A DNA stretch of 64,000 bases from Vombatus ursinus. Its lineage: Eukaryota; Chordata; Mammalia; Diprotodontia; Vombatidae. Of the stretch, positions 24,956-37,344 are shown one piece after another. The position numbers were made by a program, and so were the translations under genes. How positions within the stretch are numbered: the first letter of the stretch is position 1; the number at the start of each line of letters is the position of its first letter. Location of the stretch: positions 8,685,908-8,749,907 of the forward strand of contig NW_020954611.1 in the NCBI RefSeq assembly GCF_900497805.2, written 5' to 3'. The notes under the pieces are model-generated. The model was not told the origin of the DNA and ran no database searches. It worked only from the letters and a program-made list of their open reading frames with translations.

Positions 24956-25254
24956 CTAAAAGTCACAGTGGTGTTTTAAGCTATAAAATCTTTTCTTGCA
25001 CTTACCAGGGAGAAACTCTCGCTCAGTTATTCATTTCATGACTTTCAAAGCTTTAAGCTATCTAAGACTTTTGGGACACTATAAATGTGCTAAGGATCAT
25101 GTAGATATTTTCAGTGGCTTCACAAACCAGGTAGCTTTGGCCACCGAGTGAGGGTCTAAATCTGGCTAACCACCTCACGTTCACGCTGTTGGAAGTGAGG
25201 AAAGCCGGGAAAAAGAATGAATGGAACTGGAACCATGTAAAACCTTAACTGCTA

Positions 25255-25440
25255 CTGGAAAAAGAACTCAGACATTTATGAAATGTTTGACCCTGGGGGA
25301 GTCATGTCTCTTGGAACTTCCATTTCCTCATCTGTAAAATGAAGTTAAAAATTGTTATTCTACTGACCTCATCAGGTTTTTCAGATGAAAACTTTTTGTA
25401 AGCCTTAAGGGGCTAACCCATATGAGCAATTATTGTTATT
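25255..25440 (+). repeat. MIR-type SINE
   Basis: Contains ccatttcctcatctgtaaaa and gacctcatcaggtttttcag, then an ATTATTGTTATTAG tail. Confidence 0.7.
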
Positions 25441-25707
25441 AGTCACTTCATTGCCAGTTTGACAGTGACACAGACAAAGAAGAGCTGCTCACTGAAGCTG
25501 AATACTTGAGATTCACCCCTTGAGAAGGTCTTTTCATTCTCTCCATGCCATCTCCTATCTGATGGTGAGTCATACAGCTCTTCTGGGTTATTAGTATGGG
25601 AAAAGACATGAAAGTAAAATGAAATGGAATTGAGTTGGGCAAGGTAAAGAAAAATGACCACCTGCTTTTGCAAGTACAAGTCAGAACTGAAGCTCCTTGG
25701 GGAAGGT

Positions 25708-25812
25708 CAGCCAGCAAGTATTTACTACATGCACGCTATACGTAAAAACCAAGAACTGCAGGGTAACACAAGGCAGGTCTCCATTCTCAAGCACCTTACA
25801 ATCCTGTTTCCT
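25708..25812 (-). repeat. L2 3' end remnant
   Basis: Reads agccagcaagtatttactac and ccattctcaagcaccttaca, a reversed L2 tail. Confidence 0.55.
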
Positions 25813-26119
25813 AGGAAAACATCAATGAATGGTATGGATGTCAATCATTAGAGGAGCTCAGACAAAGGAGAAATCAACAATGCTACAGCCTTAGGCTACA
25901 TCTAAGATGAAGAAATTTAGAAAGAATAAATGTCAAGTCTTATATTTGAATCCAAAAAATCAGCTTCACAAATAGAAGCTAAAGGAAGGTACGGTTAGAA
26001 AGCAGCTTGTCCGAAAAGGCTCTCAGGGCCTGAAATATTGAATGTTTGATATCAGACACAAGTGCAAATGTGGCTGCCAAAAAAAAAAAGGTTAATATGA
26101 TCATGAGCCTCCCCAAAAG

Positions 26120-26450
26120 AGTTAAAGTTTTCAGAAATAAGAAGACGACAAGGGGAGGATCACGTTCAGTTCCTGGAAGCTCAGTTTTGGAAAGACGTTG
26201 ATAAACTGGAAGGCATCCAGAAGAGGACAACCACAACTGAAAACTCAAAAAAACTTGAGTCCATATCACATAAAGATCAATGAAAGAAACTGGAGATGTT
26301 TACTTACTCTGGAGGAGAGAAGACTTAGAGTGACATGATAGGTATCTGCAAGTTTGTGAATAGAAAGAGGAATTAAATTTAGTCTCTTTGACCCCAAACG
26401 GTCAAAGGCTACTGAGGATCCTTCCCAACTCAAAAATTCAGCGATCAAAA
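26120..26450 (+). repeat. CR1/L3-type LINE 3' fragment
   Basis: Reads aactggaaggcatccagaag, aggacaacc, ggaggagagaagacttagag and tgacatgataggtatctgca. This is the well-known L3 sequence around 'subject to one or more breaks of the ORF end and 3' UTR'. Strongly decayed. Confidence 0.6.
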
Positions 26451-26458
26451 CAAGCTTG

Positions 26459-26586
26459 TTTTTTTTAACCTTTTATTTATTTATTTTTAGTTTTCAACAT
26501 TCACTTTTACAAGATTTTGAGTTCTAAATTTTTCCCCCTCCTTCCCCTCCATTCTCCCCAAGACAGCATGCAATCTGATATAGGGT
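26459..26586 (-). mobile_element. L1 3' end, very short, sense to CPEB2
   Basis: The reverse complement matches the last 125 bp of the L1 at 22757-23393 (for example ttgcatgctgtcttggggag). Short duplications caagcttg (26451-26458 and 26587-26594) flank it. It is the only L1 piece in the sense direction of the gene. Confidence 0.85.
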
Positions 26587-27100
26587 CAAGCTTGGTTTTT
26601 GATGGAGGTAACATTATGCTGATACATGTGACAGAGAAGAGCCTGAAACCTGATGTAGAAAAGGTCTGTACTGCTCACACAGGCTTCATTTCTTAACAGG
26701 ATATGAAGCAATGAGAGAGTTTTGATTATTTCTGGAAAGAAGATCCTGGAAATTGGTATAGAGTAGCGGCTGCATTTTGCACTGCCTATTCTGGACAGCA
26801 CCCTGCCCCAACTCTGTGCCAGTGTCACGGGGCATCAATTGCCTAAGGTGCTTTCCTAAGCAGGGGCAGCAGATCAAAGACCAGCCACTCCGCAGGACTC
26901 AGCCAATGGAACAAGAGGGAGCCAGTCAAAAAGGCGAAAAGTATGGGTGCCAGGACCACTGTCAGGGATAGTAAATGGACACATGGCTCTGGACAAATGG
27001 GAAGATGGGGAAGGAAGAGGGAAACTGAGACTCAAGCTAAGAAAGTCAAAGATTCAAAATTGCTTGGCTAGGTCTAGCTAGGTGAGTCAGGGATTCAAAA

Positions 27101-27103
<3 letters not shown>

Positions 27104-27143
<40 letters not shown>
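27104..27143. repeat. (GT)20 microsatellite
   Basis: Twenty pure GT units on the plus strand, which read as AC in the CPEB2 transcript. It lies in the 27.6-kb intron downstream of the 90-nt exon and is followed by an A-rich stretch. Confidence 0.97.
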
Positions 27144-27147
<4 letters not shown>

Positions 27148-27840
27148 ATATTAAAAAAAAATTAAAATCTTCAATTGCAAAGCAAGAAAGAATAACCCTC
27201 AGTTACTTAGCATCCTTTCTTGTAAATGGCATCAAACCATCAAACCTTGGGGAAGCTATTAAAAATTCAGTATGTCTAATTCATGTGGGAATAATAATTC
27301 CCTTATCAAAGGGAATATTAAAGACATCTTTGTTATAAAATGCAAATATCACAAGAGAATCAGCCTCATCAAGGTCTCAGCTGGATTTCTGTGAACCTAT
27401 GGCTTTATAAGGTTATATACAGAGAAGAATTCTTTCACAAAGGTCATGCGTTGGTTGAAAGCAGCAACTTAGATCATCTAGTTCTGGTAGTGCTTCTCAG
27501 AGATAGTGATAAACCATTGTATGAAAAAAAGTCCGGCTGAGTTTTATATGTGGCTCCTGATCCTCACTTTGTAGTGATCTTCATCCTGGTAACCTTGTCA
27601 TTCCTGTATAAGCATCCCTCTCTTACCTCTGCCCAGTTCTCTGACCTCCTGAATCACAAGTCAGCTCTGAGATAATCTCAGACCAATAAGAGAAGGGAAG
27701 GTGGAAAAGAATCTGGGCCCTCATTCCAGAATCCGGGCAGCTGTTATTGCTATGTTACTTGGTCTATACACAGAGGGGTAGTCCTAACTCTTCAGGAGGA
27801 GCAGAGAATAAACTCAAAAATGTTTAATTGCTATTAAATG

Positions 27841-29619
27841 AAAAAGGTTGGGAGACATGCCAGATCTCAAACTGTATTATAAAGTGGTAATCATCAAAAC
27901 AATGTGGTACTGGCTAAGAAAAAGGATGGTGGATCAGTGGAATTGATTAGGCACACAATACATAGTAGTGAATGACCACAGTAATCTACTGTTTGATAAA
28001 ACTAAAGATCTAAGCTTTTGGGACAAGAACTCACTATTTGACAAAAACTACTGGGAAAACTGGAAAGCAGTTTGGCAGAAACTAGGTACAGATCAACACC
28101 TCACACTGTATACCAAGACAAAGTTAAAATAGGTACACAATTTAGACATAAAGGGTGATCCCAGAGGCAAATCGGGGGAACACAGAATAGTAATTTACCA
28201 GTCAGATCTATGAATGAGAGAAGAATTTATGTTCAAACAAGACATAGAAAGCATTATGAGATGTAACATAGATGATTTATATTAAATTAAATTAAAAAGC
28301 TTTTGCAGAAACAAAACCAATGCAGCATGATGAGAAAGAAAGCAGAAAGCTGGGGGAAATCTTTTTATAGCAAGTATCTCTGACAAAGGCCTCATTTCTC
28401 AAATATATAGAGAACTGAGCCAAATTTATAAGATTACAAGTCATTCTCCAATTGATAAATGGTCAAAGGATATGAACAGGCAGTTTTCAGAAGAAATCAA
28501 AGCCATATATAGTCATATGAAAAAATGCTCAAAATCACTATTGATTAGAGAAATGCAAATTAAAACAATTCTGAGGTACCACCTCATACCTATCAGATTG
28601 ACTAATGCAACAGAAAAGAAAAATGATAAATGTTGGAGGGGATGTGGGAAAATTGGGTCACTAATGCATGGTTGGTGGAGTTGTGAACTGGTCCAACCAT
28701 TCTGGAGAACAATATGAGATTATGCCCAAAGGGCTATAAAATTGTGCATACCCTTTGACCCTGCGATATCACTACCGAGTCTATATCCCAAAGAGACAGA
28801 AAAAAAAAATGGGGGGGGAAGGACCTATTTGTACAAAAATATTTCTAGAAGCTCTTTTTGTGGTGGCCAAGAATTGGAAATTGAGGAGATATCCATTAAA
28901 TGCTGAATAGCTGAATAAATTGTGGTATATGATAGTAATGGAATACTATTGTGCTATAAGAAATGATGAGCAGCCTGATTTCAGAAAAACCTGGAAAGAC
29001 TTACACGAACTGATGCTGAGTGAAGTGAGCAGAACCAGGTGAACATTGTACATAGTAACAGCAAAACTGTATGTCAAACAACTGTGAATGACTTAGCTAT
29101 TCTCAGCAATACAATGATCCAAGACAATTCCAAAGGACTCATGATGAAAAATGCTATCTACCTCCAGAGAAAGAACTGATGGGGTCTGAACGCAGATTAA
29201 AGCATACTATTTTCCACTTTATTTTTTCGTGGGTTGGTTTTGTTTTGGGGTTTGGTTAGTTTTTTTTTTTTTTGGTCTGTTTTCTTTCATAACATGACTA
29301 ATACAGAAATATGTTTTATACACATATAACCTATATCAGATTGTTTATCATGTCAGGGAGAGGGGAAAAGAGTAAATTTGGAACTCAAATCTAAAAAAAA
29401 GAATGTTAAAAATTGTTTTTAAATGTAATTGGGAATTTTTTTTTTTTTAGGCAATTGGGGTTAAGTGACCTGCCCAGGGTCACACAGCTAGTAAGTGTCA
29501 AGTGTTTGGTCTGAGGCCGGATTTGAACTCAGGCCCTCCTGACTGCAGGGCTGGTGCTCTATCCACTGTGCCACCTAGCTGCCCCGGAAAAAATATTTTT
29601 AAAAAAGGTTGAGAGACAT
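27841..29619 (+). mobile_element. L1 3' part, 5'-truncated, with target-site duplication
   Basis: About 1.74 kb between flanks aaaaaggttgggagacat (27841-27858) and aaaaaggttgagagacat (29602-29619), which match at 17 of 18 bases. It starts inside the ORF2 C-terminal region. The longest open stretch (28472-28717) encodes KCWRGCGKIGSLMHGWWSCE, then LVQPFWRTI, matching the human L1 pattern CWRGCGEIGTLLHCWWDCKL. Frameshifts and stops follow. A SINE sits in its tail. It is antisense to CPEB2 and not a host gene. Confidence 0.93.
29436..29585 (-). mobile_element. Marsupial tRNA-type SINE nested in the L1 tail
   Basis: On the minus strand it starts ggggcagctaggtggcacag and ends in an A tail (T13 on plus). 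It contains A-box-like and B-box-like tRNA promoter segments. It split the L1 3' end (taattgggaa / ggaaaaaata), so it is younger than that L1. Confidence 0.9.
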
Positions 29620-31040
29620 CTATCAACACAGTAAACACCATTGGAAAAACAATCTTTCAGAGAAGGTTCTTTTTAACTAAGGTATTTCCATGTCCCACAG
29701 GATGCCCCACAGGCTTCACTGAGTTGGTCAGGTTGAGAGTCTAAGCATTCAATGAATGATCCTCTGCCAGAATGTTTTCTCTGGTTCCTGGCCATGTAAG
29801 TCACATGCTATGATGACACTACGCCATCTGAACTGCAGATAGAGAAAGCACAGCCTAGTACTTTGCTCTATTTTTTGCCCAATGATGAGTTTAACTCCCT
29901 TCCTGTTTTAAGCATCCTTACTAGTAAAGCCAACCTCCTGAAGCTTCCAAAGCAGTTATCAACATCCACCAAAAGCAATTGGGAGGAAGAAAAAAAAAAA
30001 TAGAGGTAATATCATTTATGTTAGAGATCAAATATATAGTGCTTTGGGTTTCTTACAAAGTCCTATAGAAATATGGTGCTTATCTCTACCAACCAGCCAA
30101 CATGACAAAGAAAACTCAGCATTCTTCTCTTGCTGAATCATTACCCACCCCCAACCCCCAAAGGAGGGAAAAAAAAAAAAAAGCAGGGAGGTGAAGCTTC
30201 AGCTCCTTCACCTTCAGATCCTGGGCATAAGAACACTGATTTCTAGAAATGGATAAACAAAACCAAATTCCATTATTAAATTAAATAATGAAAATGTTTC
30301 CTCCTTATACAATTTCTTCCCTATAAAATTTTCTTTTACTCTAGTCACATAACCAGAGCAAAAAGGAGTATTGAAGAGGTGGTGTGGTAATGTATTTTAA
30401 GTAGGAAGGAGGAACAAGGAAATGAGAGTGGAGAAGTGGGTCAAGGGAAAAAAAGGCTCAGTCAGTCACTGGAATGAGGGAACAAGGAAACAGGCACTGA
30501 TAGATGCTATCACTATGCACTGGTAAAGCAGGTCCCATGACTTGATAGTGACAAAATTCTTTGTGAGCCACACTTTGCTCCTTTCACAATCATCAATTAT
30601 ACAAAAACATAATAGAGGGGAAAACTTAGGGAAAATTAATAGAAAAAAAACCAATGACCATATTTTGCATAATTTTAACTTTGAATAATGTGAATTCAAA
30701 TACATGCAACCAGTTCAGGGGATCCATGATTTGCATTAATTGTGACTCGGCTATAGTTCAGGCAACTGGTGATGGGGGCCTGAATTAAGATGGTGGCCTT
30801 TGTAGCAGACACACATGAGAGATGTTGATGACATTCTACCTCCACCTTGACAACTGATTATATACTTGGGGAGGGGGTGAGGTAGAGTCAAGAACTAAAG
30901 ACAAAGGAAGTTCTGAACCTGGGTGAGTGGAAGGAAGGTGATGCCATCAACATAAATAGGGAAGCTCAGAAGAGGGGCAGAGGTTGAGAAAACAAATTAT
31001 ACAAATGGTATGGATTCTGTTGGTAAAAATTCATTATGAT
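29620..31040. other. Intron sequence without clear features
   Basis: Several A runs (about 29989, 30170 and 30640). No gene or named repeat. The minus-strand open frame at 30466-30705 is AT-rich and lacks coding character. Confidence 0.5.
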
Positions 31041-31047
31041 TACAATA

Positions 31048-31230
31048 AAAAGTCTTTATTCTCTTTTTTTTCTTTTTAGGCCATTGGGGTTAAGTGACTT
31101 GCCCAGGGTCACACAGCTAGTAAGTGTCAAGTGTTTGCTCTGAGGTCGCATGTGAACTCTGGTCCTCCTGACTTTAGGGCCGGAGCTCTATCCACTGCGC
31201 CACCTGGCTGCTCCCAAAAGTCTTTATTCT
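31048..31230 (-). mobile_element. Marsupial tRNA-type SINE with perfect TSD
   Basis: Flanked by the 15-bp perfect duplication aaaagtctttattct (31048-31062 and 31216-31230). The body reads, on minus, ggagcagccaggtggcgcag to an A-rich tail. One of the youngest copies here by its intact duplication. Confidence 0.95.
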
Positions 31231-31369
31231 TAACGGATTCAATTCTCCACTTAGTGTTCAAGAAGGTAAAAACACTGAACCCATTCAATAAAGAAAGGAG
31301 AAAACTTTGGTGTACGTCTTGAAGACTGATAGAAAGTTGTTCCTAAAATATTGTCATGTTCCATATCAT

Positions 31370-31592
31370 GGGATCATACATCATAGGATCATAGATTTTG
31401 AACCTTAATTAGTTAATCCACACCCTGCTTCCTCCACCTCCATTTTACAGATAGGAAACTGAAGACCAGAGAAGTTATGTGATTTGCCCAAGGTCAGACA
31501 CACTAAGTGGCAGAGCCAAGATTTGAAACCAGGCCCCTTGACTCCTAATACACTCCCTTTCCACTGTAATATTCTGTGCCTCTTGCTACAAA
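31370..31592 (-). repeat. MIR-type SINE
   Basis: Reads ctccattttacagataggaa, ttatgtgatttgcccaaggt and tggcagagccaagatttgaa. Confidence 0.8.
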
Positions 31593-31949
31593 TTCTACCA
31601 CTCATTATTACTTTGGGAGCTCGGCATTATTGCACTGAGGAGGGGGAGAAGCAAACTTACGATTTCCTTAGTGGGTCAACTCCCAGAATGGAAACTCTCT
31701 CTCCACTGACAGAGATCATAGCTAATTTGTCTTGGAAAGTTGCGGAGGGTACTAAATTGGTTAAGAGGTTTGCCCATTGTCATACAGTTTAGCCATTATT
31801 TTGATGACAAGGTCCTTACATATTTTTATACCTATATTAAAATAATCCTCAAGTACAAAATTCTTCCATTCCCTTCCACCCCCAATAATAGTAATATTCA
31901 GGCACAGCCTACCTACGTTTGATCCCAACCAACAATTCTAGAGTATGAT

Positions 31950-32520
31950 CTTCTGTTCTATGTATCATATTTTGAGGAGCATGTGAAAAAGATGGAGAAC
32001 ATCCAGAGAAGACAACACAGGGTCACAGATTTGGAGCTGAAACAGACCTTATGGGACATCTCATTCAATACCTGTTTTACAAATGAAGACCCTATTGTGA
32101 GCACAAGTTAAATCACTTGCCCATGGTCACACAGAGAGAGGGGCAGCAAAGACTTGAAACCAAGCCCTCTCATTCCAGATCCAGTGCTCTTCTATTGTAT
32201 CAACTTGTGACCAGGATGGTGAAGAACCTCCAGGTTCATGACATGTAAGGAATAATGCAAGTGGAGACACTTAGCCTAGAAAAAAGAAAAGGGGGAGGAG
32301 AGTAGAAGATGGGGAGCACTAATAACTGCCTTTGAGCATGTGAAAGGCTATCACCAGGAAACCAAGTAGAAATAGTAATGGGTACAAATTGCAAAGGAAC
32401 CGATTTCTGCCTTTCTTAACTACTAGTGGTACCTACAGGCAGAATAGGCTGCCTCTGGAAGATAATAGGTCTCACCTCATTAGTGGTTCTTAAAGAAAGG
32501 GCAAAAACATTGTTTTACCA
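31950..32520 (+). repeat. CR1/L3-type LINE 3' fragment, split by a SINE
   Basis: Left part: gtgaaaaagatggagaacat, then ccagagaagacaacacaggg. Right part: gaccaggatggtgaagaacc, gagacacttagcctagaaaa, ggtacaaattgcaaaggaac and gaataggctgcctctggaag. A MIR-like SINE at 32018-32205 separates them. Confidence 0.7.
32018..32205 (-). mobile_element. MIR-type SINE nested in CR1/L3
   Basis: Reads cctgttttacaaatgaagac, aaatcacttgcccatggtca and gaaaccaagccctctcattc between the two L3 parts. Confidence 0.7.
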
Positions 32521-32794
32521 AAACATTACTAGCACACTCTAACCAAACTCTACCACAAAGTGGCAAAAATCATTGTTTAAAAACAGGCAGCCAAAACACA
32601 AATGAGTCCAAAGGCCATTTATAGTTGCATTTTAAAGAGGTGTCTTTCTTGATCTAGAGCAAGATACTGGTTGCTTAATGGAAAGAAACCTTAGGATAAA
32701 ATTTTAAAATAAGCAATTTAATATTAATGACATGAGAATAGTGACTAAAACAGAATGTTAGGTTTGGAAGGGAACCAAAGAGTCATCTAGTCCA

Positions 32795-32957
32795 CAGATA
32801 CCAAACTTAGCCCCTATTTGTCTCAAGCAGCACAAGAATGCTGCCCAAGCCAGACCAAAACGTAGTTGGGAAATGTTTAACAAAATAAAAAACAGTATAA
32901 TGTGATATAGATACTGTTCATTTTTGTTTGCTAAATTCCTATTTGAGTTTTACTGAT
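32795..32957 (-). mobile_element. hAT-like MITE (OposCharlie-type), copy 3
   Basis: Begins cagataccaaactt and ends gagttttactgat. Flanks ctagtcca (32787-32794) and ctagtgca (32958-32965) match at 7 of 8 bases. The interior agttgggaaatgtttaacaa is the reverse complement of the interior of copies 1 and 2. Confidence 0.7.
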
Positions 32958-32989
32958 CTAGTGCAACTTGACAAAGGCACTTTACAATA

Positions 32990-33195
32990 GATAACAAGTG
33001 ACTATTCAGCTTCTGCATAAAGACCTCGAAGGAAGAAAAATTCACTACACATCAAGGCACCACACTTCACTTATGGATACCTCCGTTAGGAAGTCACATT
33101 AAGCCTAAATTTTCCTTTGCACAGCTTTCACCCATTACTTCTAATTCTATCCTCTGGGTCTAAGCAGCAATAAGTCTAATCCCTCTTGGACCTGA
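32990..33195 (-). repeat. CR1/L3-type LINE fragment
   Basis: Reads acctccgttaggaagtcaca, ttaagcctaaattttccttt, cacccattacttctaattct and cctctgggtctaagcagcaa, the reverse of the L3 3' region. Confidence 0.65.
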
Positions 33196-33439
33196 GGACC
33201 CCTCAAACTCAAATGGGTTTTGTCATATATTCCAACATTGACTCAGCTATCTGGTTGATGTACATCAGATTTACAGATATGACTCTGAGAAAAGAATGGA
33301 ATGTTCTGAAATTATACATGGTTCATTCGTGAAAAAAATTGTTATACTCTATATCTTCTAGTACACTTGTCAATTACATGTCATACAGATGAGGATAGCA
33401 CTGTGGCGCCTTGCAAAAAAAATTTTTTTTAAAGATATT

Positions 33440-33636
33440 TTAAAGGATTTAGAGTTGGGAATGTCTTTAAAAATCATCTAGTTCAAACTTTCATTTTACA
33501 GATGAGGAAACTGGGGCCCACGGAAATAAACTCAATTGCTTAAGGTCACACAAGTGGTATGTAGCAGATCTGGGAATCAAACACAACTCTTCTGATAACA
33601 AACTCAGTGTTCTTTTCACAATACCATACTCCTTGC
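33440..33636 (-). repeat. MIR-type SINE
   Basis: Reads catctagttcaaactttcat, tttacagatgaggaaactgg and ttaaggtcacacaagtggta. Confidence 0.8.
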
Positions 33637-33756
33637 CCAAGAAGCAGGTTTATTCAAATATGAAAATCATTGTTCTTCCCCAGTTTATATCTGAAGTATG
33701 ACAACTCAGTTCCTCAGTTCCATGGTTCATATAGCTAATTGGGAGTCTTTCCCCAC

Positions 33757-33943
33757 AAATTAAAGTTAATTGGGGGCAGCTAGGTGGCGCAGTGGATACA
33801 GCACCAACCCTGGATTCAGGAGGACCTGAGTTCAAATCCGACCTCAGACCAAACACTCGACACTTACTAGCTGTGTGACCTTGGGCAAGTCACTTAACCC
33901 CATTGCCTAGCCAAAAAAGAAAAAGATAAATTAAAGTTAATTG
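33757..33943 (+). mobile_element. Marsupial tRNA-type SINE with perfect TSD
   Basis: Flanked by the 16-bp perfect duplication aaattaaagttaattg (33757-33772 and 33928-33943). The body runs gggcagctaggtggcgcagt, gaggacctgagttcaaatcc, acttactagctgtgtgacct and gcaagtcacttaaccccatt, to an A-rich tail. The tRNA-like B box is GAGTTCAAATCC. It is antisense to CPEB2. Confidence 0.95.
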
Positions 33944-34774
33944 AGTCTGGGGCTAACGTTCCAATGTATGGGATTGATACTGGGCTCCTCATTGTTGTGC
34001 TATTTCCATGTTTGCTGTCCTCTGAAATGTTCCTAACTGACTTCTTGAATTAATCTACCTTTTAAAATTTGAATTATTTCCCCATCAGAGGCATTTTTCA
34101 TTTCAAAATTGGAATTTGTTCCTCAATGAAGTCAAGGAACAATAAAATCACAAATAGAAGCCAAGAGAAGCTTTCTCAGGGTCACAAATAAAAAGGCATG
34201 TCTGCCTTTCAAAGCCTCAGGATGACTTTAAGATGGTTTAATATTTTATGCAAATCAATCTTATTGTGACTTCTTTGATGTGGATGTTCCTTCCAATGAT
34301 GCAGATGGCAATTCATCCATTCCTGCCCATTCTATGGAGATTCCTGTCCATGTCTTCCCCTCTAAGTTCACCAGAAAGGATCAACCCCATATGCTCATCT
34401 CCTTCTGACTGTAAAAAGAGTGTTTGGGAGGTCCTAAAATCCAAATATTATATTTAACCTTTCACTATTACATAAGAGAGAATTTGAGTATTTTGAGAAA
34501 ATAATCAAAGTTTAGACGTAGGCCTAAGAGATGGTGGCAAATCCATTATAAGGAGAAATATCAAGACTGTTACATGGACGAAGCCAATCAAATTTTTGGA
34601 CAGGTACAAGATTGGGAGAAAACAATGGTGTTACTGCCTGCAAATTTCCCACTTACAGGCTTTAGTTTTTTTAAAAAAGCTTTCTAAGATATAGAAGAAA
34701 ATATAGGTTTGATGATAAACAATTGGGTTCTGGATTCATTCTTGAAGCTTAACTGATTTTGTTACTAGTGATTT

Positions 34775-34951
34775 CTTTCAATAGACTTTCTTTCTTTCTT
34801 TTTCTTTTTGGAGGCAATCAGGGTTAAGTGACTTGTCCAGGGTTACACAGGTAGTAAGTGTCTAAGGTTAGATTTGAACTCAGGTCCTCCTGATTCTAGA
34901 CCCTGTGTTCTATCCACTGTGCCACCTAGCTGCCCCTTTCAATAGATTTTC
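34775..34951 (-). mobile_element. Marsupial tRNA-type SINE with TSD
   Basis: Flanks ctttcaatagactttc (34775-34790) and ctttcaatagattttc (34936-34951) match at 15 of 16 bases. The body ends gtgccacctagctgcccc on plus, which is the reversed head. Confidence 0.93.
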
Positions 34952-35500
34952 ATGTCTATTCTAGCTAATTTACTCATACTTGTTCTAATACCTAATGACA
35001 ATAGCAAAGGAGATTCAAGCTTGTAAGGACTTATTCTCATCTACCACAGAATTAAGAAAGTGGCTAAATATTATTATTCACCTGTTTCTGGTGAAGTTTA
35101 ACTCAGTGCAGGATATGCTCCTACAAAAGGAAGGGATAGGACCTTCTGATGGCCAACTCCATCCATGTCAGCCATTCCACAGAACCTGCACTCATTTCAT
35201 CAATCTTAACCAAAAACCTCCAGTGTATACACTTCACCCTAATCCTTCTAAATTTCTTAAGTATTTTAGACATGAGCACCTTTATTCTAAAAATCTTCTC
35301 TGACTTCAGCCTCTTCCTAGAACTTACCTGGTTTGCTTCTCAAGGCCACCCCAACATCTACTTTGGATTCTCAGCAAATACAATTTCTACTGGCTGTGGA
35401 GCACCCTAGGGCTCTCACTGTGGTCTCCTACTTTCTCAAAGCACAAATCTTGAACAAAGTGTTCTATTCATAGAACTTAACTGCCATTTGGTATGCTTTC
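34952..35500. other. Intron sequence without clear features
   Basis: Part of 35150-35400 is C/T-rich and may be old LINE, but no match is clear. Confidence 0.4.
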
Positions 35501-35504
35501 TTTT

Positions 35505-35760
35505 GGTCAAATATTTGAGCAAAATGCTGTGTGCTGAGATAAAAAAAAATGTAGTCCCTATCCTTGGATAGGTTTTAATCTAGGAGATATTAGATATGCA
35601 CATCATAACTAATACATGGCAGAATATAATGACTAGCCTAAGAGATACGAACAAATTGACATGAAAGTACAGAGAAAGGAGAGAGCATCTTTGAGTTGGG
35701 AGATGATGGTCAAGGAAGGTTTTGTGGAAGAGAGAGCAACAAAGTTGAGTCATAAAAGAA
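35505..35760 (-). repeat. L2-like remnant
   Basis: Reads aatgctgtgtgctgagata, gtccctatccttggataggt and gtcaaggaaggttttgtgga, like the longer reversed L2 copies at 42.8 and 60.7 kb. Confidence 0.45.
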
Positions 35761-36360
35761 TTCTGATAGGTGGAGATGGTGGTGAAGTTATTATAAGGAG
35801 AAATAGCATGGCAGTTACATGGAAGAAGCACAAATCTGCAAATCTCTGAGTTCTGTGATTCAGTATGATTCATCTATTTGGCTACATATACATGGAATCA
35901 AGTCTGAAAAATGTAAAAAAAAAAAAACTTTTGGGGGCGCTACACAACTAAGATATTTTGGAAGACTCAAGAAAACATTTCGATGGACAGATCCACCTAT
36001 GAGTTGAAATTGGGCTGCTACATGTTACATGTTAAACTGCACTTAACCAGCCAAAGGACTCAATCTCAAATAGAATACACAGATTAAACCAAATTGGCTA
36101 TCAACATGGTTGAATCCTTCAATTTCCACAAAAACGTCTTCAGCCTCTTGAAGACCACGAAACCAACAATCTTTCCCTCCACTTTCAATTTTTTTTTGCT
36201 GTTATATAGATGAAGCATGTGTCTTATAAGACCATTCAAATGCAATGTGCTTTCTGAAATTCCTATTGAATGTGGCAGGTTCATCTTCCATCCACGATAC
36301 ACCTGTACTCTGCTGCTTCATCCAAGAGGGTCAAAGCCATTTTATTTTTATCTCAAGCAA

Positions 36361-36380
36361 AATAAATAAATAAATAAATC
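36361..36380. repeat. (AAAT)n microsatellite
   Basis: About five AAAT units in an otherwise featureless stretch (35761-37340). Confidence 0.85.
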
Positions 36381-37344
36381 TTAGAGTACTTTCTGACTCA
36401 GTGCTTTTCTAAATATAACATATTTAATCTTACTGGCAAATTCTGTCCCCCCACCTCCAATTCCCCAATGCTTCCTTCCTGTACCTTTTCCTCCCTTTTT
36501 GCTTCCTTCTCCATTTTTCTCCCTTGCTCTCATTGCAACATGGAAATGATCCTGGAATCCTGAGTTACAGTACACATGCCCCTGGACCAAAGCAAGAAGA
36601 CTTTGAGTATGGCCTAACTCAATTTGCAGAGGATCATCACCAGAAGGTTAATTGACAGCAAGAAAAAGAAAATGTGAGGCAACAGCAACTCACAAAGACC
36701 ATCTTAATAAGACGTGGAGGCATCTTGTGATCCACACCAAAGGAAGGAATGAACTACCCGCATGAGCCACAAATCATCTGAAGAATTAAAGTAGGGTGAC
36801 TAGTCACTTGTATTACTACCTAATTTCTTTTCCTCTGCTAGACATGTTCATTTTCCCATTCTTCTAAGGGCTGCTTCCAAGAGTTATTCTCTCCATCACT
36901 ATGTTCTTTTCTGCAGATATTCAGTTATGACCAAGATACTCAACCCTTACTTTAAAAACCATTAATCAGACCAATCAAGCTTGAAGCAAGAGCAGATTAG
37001 ATGACATCTTAGGTTCCTCTCAATTCCTACTTTAGAATCCTCCCCTCAATTTGCTTTCCTGATCGCTCTAGCTGGCTGGCTTCTTTAATGTCTTAGGGAC
37101 AAAAATATGTCTGCTACTCAGCCTTCTCCCAGATCTCACTCAATTAATAAAACACTTTCCTCAGCCCAGCTTGGCAAGTTCATAAAGCCTTCCCTGATTA
37201 TAAATAATACAGGGAGAAGGGGCCAGAGGGAAGTATTCCCAAGGTTTCTTGCACTCAGGATACTATAATACACATCTAGCTTTTTACTATTTCTCCCCCA
37301 CTTGTCTCCACATATTTTGTACTAGCCTCTCAGATTATACATTA

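Noticed and set aside
28472-28717. Open frame of 81 codons on plus as a gene
   Set aside because: It encodes the CWRGCG segment of the L1 ORF2 C terminus inside a 5'-truncated L1.
33773-33927. tRNA gene suggested by A-box and B-box-like segments
   Set aside because: The sequence does not fold as a full tRNA and continues into a SINE body with an A tail and target-site duplication.
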